From Brasenia schreberi (Eukaryota > Streptophyta > Magnoliopsida > Nymphaeales > Cabombaceae): a DNA stretch of 64,000 bases. The stretch lies in the NCBI GenBank assembly GCA_036023115.1, contig JAYKKT010000046.1, positions 2,368,501 through 2,432,500 of the forward strand, written 5' to 3'. Under the pieces are notes generated by a model that saw nothing but the letters and a program-made list of their open reading frames with translations, was not told where the DNA came from and searched no databases. The stretch's first letter is position 1. Every line of letters starts with the position of its first letter. Shown here piece after piece: positions 35,901 to 45,129 of the stretch. Both the position numbers and the translations under genes were made by a program.

Positions 35901-37120
35901 ATGTTATAAGTCAAGTGATACTCATCTTTCCTAGGATTTTATATACTTCTACATTAATGTTGTATGGTCCTACAAATTTATAACCTTTATAAGTTTAAGG
36001 GTCTGTTTGACTTAATTCGTTTGAATGTGTTATAAAAATTACGATTTATATATTCTTTTGAGTTGATCTACTCTTCCAAGCTAATACTGGTACCTATATT
36101 TTTGTTAAAAGACTTTAAAAATAACTTTTCTATTTATTTTTTATATCATCTCTTGCTACTAGAATCTTCTCATCCTCATCCCATGCATCTGACCATAGCA
36201 AGATCATTAGGTTTCCTATCTCTCGCCTTTAACTATCTTAAAAATATCTTTCACCTTCTTTTGAGTTGAATTAACTTAATCTAATTTTCTAAGTAAAACA
36301 TGATAATACCACTGAAATTTGATATTGGATGATTTTATGTATGGAGTTTGTCGAGGCAACTTTTGATGCCATTGGTAATTTGGTGTCTATCTCATTTCTT
36401 TGTGTTTTTGTGATTTTTATTACAGGAGCATACCTATCTGTTAGGAAGTATGACATAGCCCTGTTGGATAGTGCAGATTATCTTGGTACACTCTCTTCCT
36501 CTTTCGTCATTCTGTATGTGGACATGTTCCTTTTGTCATTCAATTCATATACGTTTCTAATCATATTGCATTTGCATGTGGATATGTAGTTCTGATCGGA
36601 TTTCATTATATTTTCCAAATGACTGCAGCTATTGGAGTAATATTTTCAGCAACTGATTCTGTTTGCACTCTACAGGTTTGGTTCTTGAAAAGAGGACGTG
36701 CATACTTCCTTTCATTCTATTCCAATTGAACTTCACAGTACTCTGAGTAAATTTCTTTGATGACAGGTTCTTAACCAGGCAGAGACGCCTCTTCTATATA
36801 GCCTGGTTTTTGGTGGAGTAGTCAATGATGCCACTTCTGTGGTGCTTTTTAATGCCCTCCAGAGCATCGACCTTGGTCACATAAACAGTATCACTATTTG
36901 GATGCTGATTTTCAAGTTCCTTGTTATACTTGGGTCAAGCACTGGTCTTGGAGTAGCTGTGGGTTCTACAATATTATCTATAACTAATTTTAACGATTTT
37001 ATCCATGTTAAATTCCATAGCATAGTCCATCTTTAGCAATTGCAGTCTAACTTTCAGTTTGCTCCTTTTGCAGATTGGGCTTATAAGTGCATATATCATA
37101 AGAAAGCTGTACTTTGGAAG
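20917..37120 (+). CDS. NHX: Vacuolar-type NHX Na+(K+)/H+ antiporter, N-terminal half, probably non-functional
   Basis: Seven exons with consistent phases: 20917-21087, 21172-21290, 22455-22552, 36426-36485, 36629-36675, 36767-36958, 37074-37120. They encode ~244 residues matching the first half of plant NHX proteins (usually ~530-550): [19 protein letters not shown], the amiloride-site-like segment [35 protein letters not shown] and [17 protein letters not shown] proteins exchange Na+ or K+ for H+ across the tonoplast and use this core for ion binding. Oddities: the usual FGEGVVNDA reads FGGVVNDA, an in-frame loss of the conserved Glu (about 36809). Intron 3 is 13.9 kb of nested transposons. 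No exon after LYFGR appears in the remaining 26.9 kb. Either the gene is truncated or intron 7 runs past the window. With the missing Glu, a pseudogene is likelier than a working gene. Confidence 0.85.
23043..23352 (-). repeat. 3' LTR (310 bp) of the PPR/HLH element
   Basis: On the minus strand it runs TGTTGAAGAATATG to CCAACA. It contains the palindrome CCTTATATAAGG (23214-23225), a likely TATA box, and is preceded by the tract AACTTGAGGGAGGG (23366-23353). Confidence 0.9.
23510..23660 (-). repeat. ~57-bp repeat units beside the main array
   Basis: Three imperfect units, each containing AAACTTAGCCTTC and CAAGCAGCATCTCTGGCTG (plus strand), lie between the polypurine tract and the 29-bp array. 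The same block occurs at 26220-26360 in the partial second interior. Confidence 0.8.
23673..24252 (-). repeat. Tandem array of about 20 units of ~29 bp
   Basis: The plus-strand core is AGCAGCCATCCTGGCTGTCA followed by a short variable joint (CAACATCAA, CATCAATAA or CAATCATCAA). Each core is itself an inverted repeat (CAGCCATCCTGGCTG). Units differ by a few substitutions, and joints alternate non-randomly. Related arrays occur at 26380-26473 and 54974-55255. Confidence 0.95.
24652..25428 (-). pseudogene. Captured PLS-class PPR gene fragment
   Basis: The minus strand encodes consecutive pentatricopeptide repeats, for example [52 protein letters not shown] and [18 protein letters not shown], alternating in length as in PLS-class plant PPR proteins, which bind organellar RNA. 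One in-frame stop (25237-25239) and at least one frameshift (between 24814 and 24884) break the frame. There is no start with an organelle transit peptide and no E or DYW domain. No intron interrupts it, but most genes of this class are intronless, so this does not prove a cDNA origin. It sits between the primer site and the tandem array of the LTR element. Source gene not identified. Confidence 0.85.
25504..25680 (-). pseudogene. Captured C-terminal fragment of an atypical bHLH (IBH1/UPB1-like) gene
   Basis: A minus-strand frame reads [10 protein letters not shown], then [30 protein letters not shown] and CVADLLSP, ending in a natural TAA (25506-25504). This is the helix-loop-helix half and C-terminus of the plant atypical, non-DNA-binding bHLH group (helix 1, PGG loop, helix 2 with ATDYI). 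Family members act as growth-regulating partners or inhibitors of other bHLH proteins. Upstream there is a TAG in place of an expected basic or Gln codon just before KKLEEA, and no start or basic region survives. It lies within 250 bp of the primer site, so it is a gene fragment carried by the element. Confidence 0.7.
25741..25752 (-). other. Primer-binding site (initiator tRNA-Met type)
   Basis: The minus strand reads TGGTATCAGAGC immediately after the LTR, complementary to the 3' end of plant initiator tRNA-Met, the standard copia-type primer. Confidence 0.9.
25753..26059 (-). repeat. 5' LTR (307 bp) of the PPR/HLH element
   Basis: Near-identical to the LTR at 23043-23352, with the same palindrome at 25911-25922. 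Differences are few, mainly near the TGTTGGAAA edge and in the length of a C tract. Confidence 0.9.
26060..26473 (-). mobile_element. Partial second interior of the same LTR family
   Basis: Directly beyond the 5' LTR the sequence continues as if it were a 3' LTR: polypurine tract, the ~57-bp units, then three to four 29-bp array units, before breaking off near 26473. This gives LTR-interior-LTR-partial interior, the pattern left by unequal recombination or a tandem (shared-LTR) copy later truncated. Confidence 0.85.
29281..30234 (+). CDS. RTE LINE apurinic-type endonuclease domain
   Basis: 317 codons. The endonuclease/exonuclease/phosphatase motifs appear in order: [45 protein letters not shown] and [11 protein letters not shown] (the catalytic His block). 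In RTE elements this domain nicks target DNA to prime reverse transcription. It is followed in the same polyprotein by reverse transcriptase; a single missing base near 30221 ends the frame seven bases into the next one. The true start could lie upstream, but the 5' leader has no longer in-frame extension that I can support. Confidence 0.92.
   Translation: MRGVRKLVLDNKIRIGSWNIGTLSGKLMEVVDTMIRRKIHILCLQETKWVGEKAKEIEDIGFKLWYSGKEKARNGVGIIINKDLKESVVDIQRYGDRIMTLKLVLGVEVLNIVCAYAPQVGLEDSIKTVFWEELDKVLQKIPQREMICLGGDLNGHVGKEALGYQGIHGNFGYGDINEEGREILNFAMSFDLFIVNTIFKKRDEHLITYKSGLSQTQIDYFICRKKDRACCKDCKVIPGESLTTQHRLLVMDLQIKKWTKKKRVHRAIRTKWWNLKSEKEDIFKQKVLQGDVWNYVGTPSDMWNNMAIHIRKVAKMC
30228..31697 (+). CDS. 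RTE LINE reverse transcriptase domain
   Basis: 489 codons, frame-shifted relative to the endonuclease by the 1-bp loss. The fingers and palm motifs are intact: [83 protein letters not shown] and the catalytic [10 protein letters not shown] near 31398. A Lys-rich linker ([17 protein letters not shown]) precedes it. It ends at a TAA where the sister copy has a sense TCA, so the C-terminal block at 31769-32167 is cut off. Confidence 0.92.
   Translation: MLGVSKGGVPAQKEAWWWSEVVQNKIKAKRACYKLHYAKKTSETLEAYKKAKKEAKKAVSEAKAKIWEDLYKKLNSKEGERDIFRIARARDKKTKDLNYVRCIKDEDEKILVANDDIRNRWKNYFYNLFNENKDVSISLGDLAKSEKYINHNFYRCIQKNEVKEALKHMKSGKSVGPDNIPIEVWKILGEIGITWLTRLFNEIWKNQKMPEEWRASTLIPIYKNKGDIQNCANYRGIKLMSHTMKLWERIIERRLRQVSSTTENQFGFMPGRSTIEAIHLLRRLMEHFRAKKKDLHMIFIDLEKAYDRVPREVLWRTLEKRGIPLTYINLIRDMYDGAKTCVRTHEGTTDFFEVNIGLHQGSTLSPYLFIMVMDELTKHIQDEVPWCMLFADDIVLVEESKEKVNRKLELWRETLENKGLRLSRTKTEYMECKFDHLATSEDIEIKIGTHCIPQKESFKYLGSIFQSDGRIDGDVTHRINAGWLKWRGA
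31769..32167 (+). pseudogene. RTE LINE C-terminal block, detached
   Basis: 132 codons beginning [19 protein letters not shown] and including [29 protein letters not shown] and [13 protein letters not shown], the conserved C-terminal segment after plant RTE reverse transcriptase. It is separated from the main frame by the stop at 31695 and a 1-bp deletion near 31746. The element ends 35 bp later in (TTG)n. Confidence 0.85.
33255..33438 (+). mobile_element. 184-bp internally deleted RTE derivative (SINE-sized)
   Basis: The first ~105 bp match the 5' leader of the full LINE (TGTATGTAAGG-like start, CCCGGATAAAGGAGGAGGG, TTAGGCTTCCGACAGCCAGCG), and the last ~75 bp match its 3' end (CATGTAGCCAACCCCATC, TAGTATGGGAAAAGGCTTAG) with a (TTGTAG)n tail. 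Everything between is missing. A perfect duplication, ATTATAAGAATTTGTGTT, flanks it (33237-33254 and 33440-33457; 19 bp if the preceding T is counted). So the short form itself was inserted, instead of a long copy being deleted in place, unless the deletion came afterwards with breakpoints inside the element. Confidence 0.9.
33688..34212 (-). mobile_element. 3' part of an old RTE LINE
   Basis: The (GTT)-type tail and CTAAGCCTTCTCCCATACTA block at 33688 start a diverged copy of the LINE 3' region, which stops near 34212. Many substitutions mark it as older than the neighbouring copies. Confidence 0.8.
35115..35478 (+). other. trnD-GUC (partial): Organelle-derived insertion with partial trnD-GUC
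   Basis: 35119-35170 matches the 3' two thirds of plastid-type tRNA-Asp(GUC): AGAGCACTGCCTTGTCATGG carrying the GTC anticodon, then AGAAGCTGCGGGTTTGAGCC and CATCAGTCCC. The 5' third of the tRNA is absent, and C-to-T type changes are present, so it is not functional. The following ~300 bp is unlike the LINE around it and probably comes from the same organelle DNA. Plastid origin is favoured by the tRNA body. A mitochondrial copy of plastid DNA is the alternative. Confidence 0.65.
35480..35558 (-). mobile_element. DUF4283-like LINE ORF1 scrap
   Basis: The minus strand encodes [23 protein letters not shown] residues followed by RYLILQP, the hallmark of the DUF4283 domain of plant L1-type elements. 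Only about 25 codons remain, wedged between the organelle tract and the resumed RTE relic. Confidence 0.55.
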
Positions 37121-37429
37121 GTCAGTGAAATATCTTTAGAACCTGAATTAACTGTTCTGATGTGTACTGCATCCATAGTTTCTATTTACTAGCTCAGCAT
37201 ATATTTATGCAAGCCTGTCACGTATATATAGCATAGAATCAATATGTAGCACAAAGGAAGGCTAATTCACAAACACACATCGACACATATGCACAAAAAC
37301 CCCACCCACAGATGGAAGCCGGAATCCTTGAGACAGTAAAGGAAGAAACATGTTATCCTAGTGTGTAAGCCAGTGTCTCTATCATTAGGACCATTTCCTC
37401 TACAAAATTAAAGTTGCTTTAGATAGTTA

Positions 37430-37990
37430 AACTCCATCAAGCAGAATTGCTTGTTGGTGTAACGAAGATGATGCTTCAACGTATTGAATGGAGCAGCGGA
37501 TATCCAATAAACATATACAACAATTGTGAGTCACCAAAATATGACTATGAAAAGCCTTAGAAAAGGCTAGAATAATAGAAAATGTACTAATAATAACAAA
37601 TACACTCAAAAGAATGTATATAAATTGGCCAAGAAGGCTTAACATTTATTATGTACAAGGTAAGTATTTATAAAGTGAAGAAGAGAGAAAGGAGATAGAG
37701 TGGTAGTGGGAAGCCAACAACATTGAGTTGCTAGCTGCTTAAAGTAACCATTAACCCCTCTGGTGGCTCTGATGGCCCTGGTGCTTGATTACATGTATGT
37801 ACACTTTTATAATGAAAAAAATATAATCAAATATATAGATAAATACATGAATTTTAATACCCTCCCTCAAACCGACGGTATCATAATCGAAAGTTTGCAA
37901 ACTAAAAATTGAAAGCACTAGACCGTTAGTGATTTGGTGAAGACATCAACAAGTTGATACTATGATCGCACAAAGTGTAGCACCAAGTAT
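37430..37990 (-). mobile_element. 3' end of a copia element with LTR
   Basis: The minus strand at 37980-37900 encodes a worn copia RNase H end (LVDVFTKSLTV). It is followed by a polypurine-like tract (near 37863-37875) and LTR-like sequence from about 37862 down to 37430. Neither the outer LTR edge nor the rest of the element is found, so this is a truncated relic just downstream of NHX exon 7. Confidence 0.55.
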
Positions 37991-40584
37991 TCTTATAGGT
38001 GTTCTTCCATAATATAGCTGTAAACAAAATTTTTCGATCTTATGTGAACTTAAAACTTTGTTTGCAAAAACGTGCACGAGCGTGCCAATAAGTTTACTCA
38101 AACTTATAAAGATATTTATGTGACTATTCGACGAATGTGAGAAAGTAGGTTATTGTCGACATAGGCCTGCTTGAACCAACACTCAAGGGTCAGCCTAAAC
38201 ACTTAGGAAGAGTGATTTTGGAATCCATAGTTTTCGCAAAATAATTTTGATTCAAAATAGCCTTTTCTAAAATGACAATGGACTTGGCCAAATCAAGTTT
38301 AGCCCTACGAAAACAGAATTTGTTCTGTTTTACAACATGAAAGTTTGTATTTTCTAAAAGCCTTTATTTGGGTTCAAAAATCTCGAAAATTTTACCAAAA
38401 TAAGGACTAGGTATGATGTTTATTGAGAATTTTTATTTATATTTTTGGGTCTTTGGATGATCAAATAAAAAATTTAAAAAAGCTTCTAACCGAATATTAT
38501 TCTGAAATTTTGGATAGTATCGATGACTAAGATTAAGGGTCTCAATAAAACACTCGTATCTTTGTACGTAGGCTTACAATTTCTATGCAACTTATCAATT
38601 TCAAAAGTTATGTATGTTAGCTTTCACATGACACCGTTATTGAGGTATTTAGACACATATGGACCAAGTTATCGAGGTTTTACCGATCATCTGTCGTGGG
38701 ATTTTCATCATGGTCAGGTTCGGTTTTGGGTTGAGTATGATCTTTGCTTATTTTTTTATCACCCTCCTACGTGTCGAAAATTTGCAAAAATTTTACCAGT
38801 ATGTGAGTTGGTAGTATTTCGCTTAGGGATGGCATCCAAAAAATTTTGGGATCACACAAGGTCTATGCAATATGGTAAAATCGGAAGAAATTTCCTTATA
38901 GAAAGTAATGATGCATCAGGTTTCAATCTTAGTAGTTTGGTGATCATTCAAAGAATTTTGTTCATAACTTATGCTCGTTCAAGGAGGAACTAATCTACAT
39001 ATAGATCTTCGAGAAATCTCTTTAAAGGAGGATTGCTTTCTTGAAAAATATATGCGATCATAGCCTAATGCCCTCTCATAACATAAACTTATGGGTGATT
39101 AATCCATCATAAGAGTGATTATATACTCATGTCATCGTATGTAAATGTGGCAACTATGTCCCTTTTATGACTTCTTGAATTGAAATGGAAGCCATCAATA
39201 CACCGAAGAAAGGGGTGAAGGGATGATATAATACGTAAGCATATAACAAATGAGAACATATAAGATATAAAGTATATTCCGATAGAAGAAATGAAATCTT
39301 GCAAAAGTGGCAGATTCCTCTTACCGTTGACCCTCTCTTTTTGCACTTTCGAGCTGGGATGACCCTCATTTGCAATGATATTTCCACAAAATGATTATTA
39401 TTCTTGAGTTTATAAAGTATTGGAGACAATAACGCAAAGCTTACAACAAGAATAAACAAGAAAAAAGGGGTATAAAAGGATGACTTGATGCTTTCTCACT
39501 CTAGGTTTCTCCTTTTTTCTCGTTCTTCCTTGGATGAACTCCTCCTTGAACTGAGAATAAGCTCCCTCATGTCCTCGTTTGTTGGGCTTATCACTGTTGG
39601 GCTGAACTCCTCTTTCTTGGTCACCTACATCCTCTTTTTATAGGCATTTTCTTGAATCAGATCTTTCTAGGTTGTTGAGCCGATCAAAACCCAAATCCAA
39701 TCCATCCAGAGGTATTCTCACGTGAGAAGGGCAACTCGACTCATATGTCATATGTTTACAACGTTGCATGGTTTTCACATGTTTGTAGCAGGTTTGAGCA
39801 TGTGGGAGACATTTCGCATGAAGGCACACAAGAGCATGCGTGGGGGTCTCCATGCGTCGGGGGGTCCCGCCAGGCATGTGGGGAGCCGTGCTTGTTGACG
39901 TGGTGGTGCATGGTGGTCGACGATGGTGTAGGAGGCCCATGGTCACACGGGTGGTAGCTGATGATAATTATTTTACTTTTGTCTATACCATGGGTTGATC
40001 TCTTTAACCTTTCTAAACTGCTTTAACCTCCTGGAGGTGTAGAGTCGCTTGGTGCAGGATTATCCTTGAATATGAGTATTTTCAACTTTTTGCTTCTTTG
40101 TTATGGATTTTGATGATCTTGTTCCTTTCTACTGAATGGGTTGATCTCTTTAACTTTTTATGTACCACTTTAACCTTCTAATGGGTGTAGGATCGGCCTT
40201 GGTCAGGGTATTTCAAACTTTTTACTTTAGCTTGAGCTTGAGTTATCGTCGAACCTGAGTCTTCTGAGGTCATGTTCCTTCTCCGTCATGTTCTAAGCAA
40301 GTTTATTCTTTTTTCGTCCTTTTGATTCAAATATTCTATAGGGGTAAAATGATTATTTTGAAAATATTTTACAATTATAACTTATTTTGATCCCAAATGT
40401 CCTTTTAAACTTTTGCAGCCCTTTATTTAAAAGAAATGAACTCGAAATAATGAAATTTACCTTTATCATTTGTTTATACTACGAATGAAATAAAATTAAA
40501 TATTGATAAAATTTGTGACTTTCAAAACAAAAACTTTAAAGTTTTCAAGATTAGTGTTGTTTCAAAATTAAATTTAAACTTACT
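37991..40584. other. Unassigned AT-rich DNA
   Basis: The longest frame (38523-38993, 156 codons) has no recognisable domain. TGGGTTGATCTCTTTAAC and GCTTTAACCTCCTGG-like text at 39990-40055 is repeated in diverged form at 40136-40200. The length and lack of coding sense would fit the LTR or leader of an old large retroelement, but no boundary is visible. Confidence 0.4.
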
Positions 40585-41499
40585 TTTTGTATCTTAAATT
40601 TCACCCATATAAGGGATCACCCTTGCATTGCCAGTCTCAAGCCCGAATAAAGAATAATTTTCAGAGAGGGTCTCCACATTTTGAATGTGGACGGATGCGG
40701 GGGGTAAGGAAGCTAGTCCTAGATAATAAGGATTCATATTGGTTCTTGGAATATCGGAACATTATCCGGTAAGCTAATGGAGGTGGTTGATACTATGATT
40801 CGGAGAAAGATTCATATTCTATGTTTAAAAGAGACAAAATGAGTTGAAGAAAAAACAAAGGAGACAGAGGATACAAATTTTAAATTATGGCACTCACGTA
40901 AAGAAAAGGCTCGAAATGAAGTTGGTATTATCATAAATAAAGATTTAAAGGATAGTGTAGTAGACATACAACGATATGGTGACCGAATCATGACTTTGAA
41001 ATTAGTGTTAGAAACAGAGGTTTTGAATATAGTTTGTACTTACACACCCCAAGTAGGACTAGAAGATAGTATAAAGACAACTTTTTGGGAAGAGTTAGAT
41101 AAGGTAATTCAAAAGATTCCACAAAGGGAGATGATTTGTTTAGGAGGAGACTTATATGGACATGTCGGTAAAGAGGCATTAGGATATCAAGGTATTCATG
41201 GAAACTTTGGTTTTGGGGATATAAATGAGGAAGGTAGGGAGATTTTAAATTTCGCTATGGCATTTGATCTCTTTATAGTCAATAAAATCTTCAAAAAATG
41301 AGATGAACATTTAATTACTTATAAGAGTGGCTTATCACAAACACAAATTGAGTGCTTTATTTGTAGAAAAAAATATAGAGCGTGTTGTAAAGATTACAAG
41401 GTAATTCTAGGAGAAAGCTTAACCACCCAACATCGACTTTTAGTTATGGATGTATAAATAACAAAATGGACAAAGAAGAAAAGAGTGCATCGAGATATT

Positions 41500-41811
41500 T
41501 GTTAAGGAAAGTTGTCTTTGCATGTAATGAGAGTCAAGTTATGTAAATAAGTTCTGTCTCATATTAGTTTGTCATTTTGAGTCTTATGTCATCTTAGAAA
41601 TAGTTAACTCTTAGTAGGGGTAGATTAGGAAATTAAGTTAGATAGGGTATTAATAGGTGATTAGGGTTATAGAGAAGCATTAAGAAAAGAGAGGAGGACG
41701 GCTGCTCTGTGAAGCCGATTTTGGGCTTAAGGCAGATTGGAGGAATGCCTCCAATCTGCCGTTCAATGTAAGTGTGGTTTCTATTGAATAATATGTAGTT
41801 CATTCTCTACA
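41500..41811 (+). repeat. 5' LTR of copia element
   Basis: TGTTAAGGAAAG to CTCTACA, 312 bp. Near its 3' end there is a hairpin-forming pair, CAGATTGGAGG and CCTCCAATCTG (around 41734-41760). Confidence 0.95.
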
Positions 41812-41823
41812 TGGTATCAGACG
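41812..41823 (+). other. Variant primer-binding site
   Basis: TGGTATCAGACG directly follows the LTR. The first ten bases match the initiator tRNA-Met site; the last two differ from the usual GC. The related element at 61156-63359 has TGGTATCATACG. Confidence 0.8.
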
Positions 41824-42438
41824 TCCAGCATGAGTTTCTTGTGATTCCGTATTTGGTAGCCTCTGTCTAGGCAATTTTTTTCTTTGGCAGTTCTTGAAGA
41901 ATCCGCTGCCAGAATACAGCCTTTGCTCCACGTTCACTCTTGGCAGCCTGTTTATCCTTGGCTTTCTGGACCTTCTTCACTATTTTCTGCTCTTCAACCA
42001 AGAAGGCACGATTCTTTTCTGCTCCTCAACCAAGAAGGCACGATTTGGTGTATTCTGTCGACAGTCCTCCGATTCCTTCATAATCGAGACCTTGTGTATT
42101 CAGTTGGCCTCTAGTGTGGAATCTCTTGGCTCTTGACGACCCTCGTGTGGTTCGATTTGGTGGCATACTGTAACTTTTCCGCTAAGTGCGTCGCTGCACC
42201 ATTTCTCTACGGCTAATCGACCTCTTCTCACCGCGCCCCCAATTTCTTTCTCTCCATTTCGTGCCTTCCCCGTGACAACCTTCCACTTATTCTTTGTTGC
42301 ATATTTTTTTTGTCATCGTGGTACACCATTAACCCTACCAACCTTTAGATCTTTTGGGGCTGCCCTCGAAGACGCCATTTCTGCCGCTAGACTCCTCATC
42401 TTCGCTGCCTTTATTTGGTCCTTCTTCTTAAGTCTTTG

Positions 42439-43830
42439 ATGGCTGATAAGGGTAAGGGCATTGAGATGTCTTCTCATCTCGGTGAATCCTCTGGTCTATT
42501 TGATAAATCAGACCATCTTCAGATTACCACGACTAAACTGGATGGACGCAATTACATGGAATGGGCACGCTCTGTGGAACTCGCCATTGTAGCAAGGGGG
42601 AGATGGGAGCATTTGATGGGCCAATCATCCATTCCACCGCCACATGACAACCTTTACTCCACCTACAAAAGGGAAGATGCCTTACTCTCATCGTGGTTGC
42701 TCCAGTCAATGATTTCATCCATCGCTAAAACATTTATGTTTTTAGATTCTGCCCATGCTATTTGGTGTGCTGTTGCTGAGGCTTATTCCCGTAAGAAGAA
42801 TGTCGTCAAAGAATATGAGATTCTGGAGCGAATCAGAAAGTGCAAACAAGCCAATCGATCCATCAGTACCTACTATGCCGATCTCCGTGGTCTTTGGGAT
42901 GAACTATTCTACTATACAAATATCCAGTGTTCTTCTTGTTATGCTGAAAGACAGGTTGCGATTGACAAAAAGAAAGTCTTTGATTTATTGTGGGGTGTTA
43001 ATCCCGAATTTGAATCAGTCAAACTGAATATCTTAGGCAGAGACGAACTTTCCTCTTTGGGCATTGTTTACTCATTATTAATCAGAGAAGAAGACCACAG
43101 AAATCTTGAGAAGGATCAGTTTCTTACTCCAGACCAGCATGCCCTTCAGGTTAGAGACGACAGTTCCCATTTTCATGGCAGAGGTGGCCTCCAGAGTCGT
43201 GGCCGTGGTCGTGGACGCCTTACTTCCGAGGATAGGAATAAACTAGTCTGCTCCCATTGTGGTAAATCGCGTCATACCAGAGATCACTGTTGGGAATTAC
43301 ATGGTAAACTCGATTCCTATAGACCTTGCCATTCGTCAGTCCACTCTGCCAACACTTCCACTACCAGCACTGAGGGCATTCAGGAGATTCTTAAATGCAT
43401 TGAGGGTCTTGAACATCGCTTCTCTGAAAAACCTTCAGCTCAACCCAACCATGCTACCATCGCTCAGGCTACACATACTGTTACGGGTACTCACTTCACT
43501 CCTCCTACTTCAAAAACTTGGATAATTGATTCAGGGGCTACAGATCATATGGTTGGCGATGCCTCCTATTTTTCCACTTACCAGACTCTTACGGATAAGG
43601 GCCCCATTAAATTGGCAGATGGTTCCTTCACTTATATGATTGGACATGGCAATGTCTCTACATGTCTTTCAGATTTATCATCTGTATATCATGTTCCCAG
43701 TTTTCCGCTCAATCTTCTTTTCGTCAACTCTTTAACTCGTACCTTAAATTGTTGTGTGACCTTTCATCCTACTGGCTGTGTATTTCAGGATCTGAAGACG
43801 GGAAAAATCTTTGGACATGGTAAATTATAG
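42439..43830 (+). CDS. Copia gag-protease
   Basis: Start chosen at MADKGKGIEM, the first ATG with copia-gag character; an in-frame ATG lies 24 bp upstream. The gag core has KLDGRNYMEWARSVELAI and DSAHAIWCAVAEAYSRKKN. A zinc knuckle, CSHCGKSRHTRDHC, follows at about residues 273-286 (C-x2-C-x4-H-x4-C), then the aspartic-protease motif WIIDSGATDHMVGD. The frame is open for about 460 codons and ends at TAG just before the integrase. In an active element gag packages the RNA, and protease processes the polyprotein. Confidence 0.9.
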   Translation: MADKGKGIEMSSHLGESSGLFDKSDHLQITTTKLDGRNYMEWARSVELAIVARGRWEHLMGQSSIPPPHDNLYSTYKREDALLSSWLLQSMISSIAKTFMFLDSAHAIWCAVAEAYSRKKNVVKEYEILERIRKCKQANRSISTYYADLRGLWDELFYYTNIQCSSCYAERQVAIDKKKVFDLLWGVNPEFESVKLNILGRDELSSLGIVYSLLIREEDHRNLEKDQFLTPDQHALQVRDDSSHFHGRGGLQSRGRGRGRLTSEDRNKLVCSHCGKSRHTRDHCWELHGKLDSYRPCHSSVHSANTSTTSTEGIQEILKCIEGLEHRFSEKPSAQPNHATIAQATHTVTGTHFTPPTSKTWIIDSGATDHMVGDASYFSTYQTLTDKGPIKLADGSFTYMIGHGNVSTCLSDLSSVYHVPSFPLNLLFVNSLTRTLNCCVTFHPTGCVFQDLKTGKIFGHGKL

Positions 43831-43920
43831 AGAGGATTATACATTCTTGAAGATTCATCTCCGCTTTCTGCCTCCTGTAGTGTCTCCGCCACACCCGTTC
43901 TCGATGCAGATCTTCGTCTT

Positions 43921-44874
43921 TTGCATTATCGCCTTGGTCATCTCCCGGTGTCAAAGATTCCATATATTGTTCCGCAGTTTCGAGTCCCGTCCAATAAATT
44001 TCCGTTTCAATGTGAAGTCTGTCAACTTGGGAAACACTATAGGGTCTCTTATCCTTTAAGTGATTCTCGGTGCTCTCAACCTTTTGAACTTCTTCACTCG
44101 GATGTATGGGGTCCTAGTCCAGTCAACTCTTTGTTTGGTCATAAGTATTTTGTATCCTTCATTGATGATTGTACTCGACTTAACATCGTGTACTTAATGA
44201 AATCAAAGTCTGAAGTTGCCTATATTTTTCCCATTGTGCATAAATTTATTTATACTCAATTCCATGCTACTGTTAAAATTCTTCGGTCTGATAATGGGGG
44301 AGAATACGTTGGGACTGAGTTAGCCAAGTATCTCCAAGCCCAGGGCATTGTTCATCAGACTACCTGTCCCTATACACCTCACCAGAATGGTCTTGCTGAA
44401 CGAAGGAATCGTCATATTTTGGAGGTTGCCAGAACTCTTCTACTTCAAAGTAATGTTCCCAAGTTCTATTGGGGGGAAGCTGTTCTTACTGCCGTTTATC
44501 TTATCAATCGCATGCCCAGTCATACTCTTCAGGGGGAGAGTCCTATTCATACTCTTACTAAAGCCTCCAAACCTTTTCATCTTGTTCCTCGTCTCTTTGG
44601 GTGTACCTGTTTTGTCCATATTCCTCTTCCTCATCGTGATAAACTGGCTGCAAAGTCCGCTAAGTGTATTTTTCCGGGCTACTCTACCTCTCAAAAGGGC
44701 TATAAATGTTATGATCCCTTGCTTCAAAAACTATATGTTTCCAGGGATGTCACTTTCTTCGAACTTACTCCTTATTACTCTCCTTCCCTAGAATCTTCTC
44801 CACCTACAGATTGTGTCTTTCCACTAGTTTCTAGTGAGGGGGAGTATCCTGAGATAGTTGAAAGTCAGAGTTAG
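43921..44874 (+). CDS. Copia integrase core
   Basis: 317 codons. Contains the pre-integrase zinc region (LHYRLGHLPVSK, CEVCQLGKH) and the DDE core: LLHSDVWGP, then ILRSDNGGEYVG and HQNGLAERRNRHILE. The downstream SAKCIFPGYSTSQKGYKCYD block is the usual copia C-terminal part. Separated from gag-protease by the TAG at 43828 and a frame change. Confidence 0.9.
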   Translation: MHYRLGHLPVSKIPYIVPQFRVPSNKFPFQCEVCQLGKHYRVSYPLSDSRCSQPFELLHSDVWGPSPVNSLFGHKYFVSFIDDCTRLNIVYLMKSKSEVAYIFPIVHKFIYTQFHATVKILRSDNGGEYVGTELAKYLQAQGIVHQTTCPYTPHQNGLAERRNRHILEVARTLLLQSNVPKFYWGEAVLTAVYLINRMPSHTLQGESPIHTLTKASKPFHLVPRLFGCTCFVHIPLPHRDKLAAKSAKCIFPGYSTSQKGYKCYDPLLQKLYVSRDVTFFELTPYYSPSLESSPPTDCVFPLVSSEGEYPEIVESQS

Positions 44875-45129
44875 CACCAACAACCATCCAAAGAGATTTT
44901 GACGTACAAGAAAGGACACCGAAAGATTGTGTACACTCCAGAAGAACCATGTGCTAAAGAGATTTCTCCTGAATCAGATCCTCAAGTACAAGTGGACAAT
45001 GACCTGGAGATTCCTATTGCTGTTCACAAAGGTAAGCGTGCGTGTGCAAGATATCCAATTTCTAATTATGTGTCATATGTTAATACTTCTCAGAGCTATC
45101 AAACCTTTATTATGAATGCTAAAAAATAA

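Larger units (their letters stand above)
34236..36270 (-). mobile_element. Old RTE LINE relic, 5'-truncated, with foreign insert
   Basis: The minus strand shows diverged LINE reverse-transcriptase sequence ([20 protein letters not shown] near 35680-35575; downstream 3' block to 34236). It ends near 36270 within the Lys-rich linker, so the 5' third is missing. The copy is interrupted at about 35115-35558 by organelle-derived DNA and a DUF4283-like scrap, and resumes at TGTAATCCAATATTAAC. Confidence 0.8.
22553..36425 (+). other. 13.9-kb third intron of the NHX gene
   Basis: Bounded by G|GTATAT after exon 3 and TTACAG|GAGC before exon 4. About 95 percent of it is assignable to mobile elements (23043-26473 LTR family; 26668-36270 LINEs and an organelle-derived tract). 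Ancestral intron sequence is left at 22553-23042, 26474-26667 and after about 36271. Confidence 0.8.

Noticed and set aside
38523..38993. 156-codon open frame as a host gene
   Set aside because: No domain, no splice context, and it lies in DNA that looks like old retroelement non-coding sequence.
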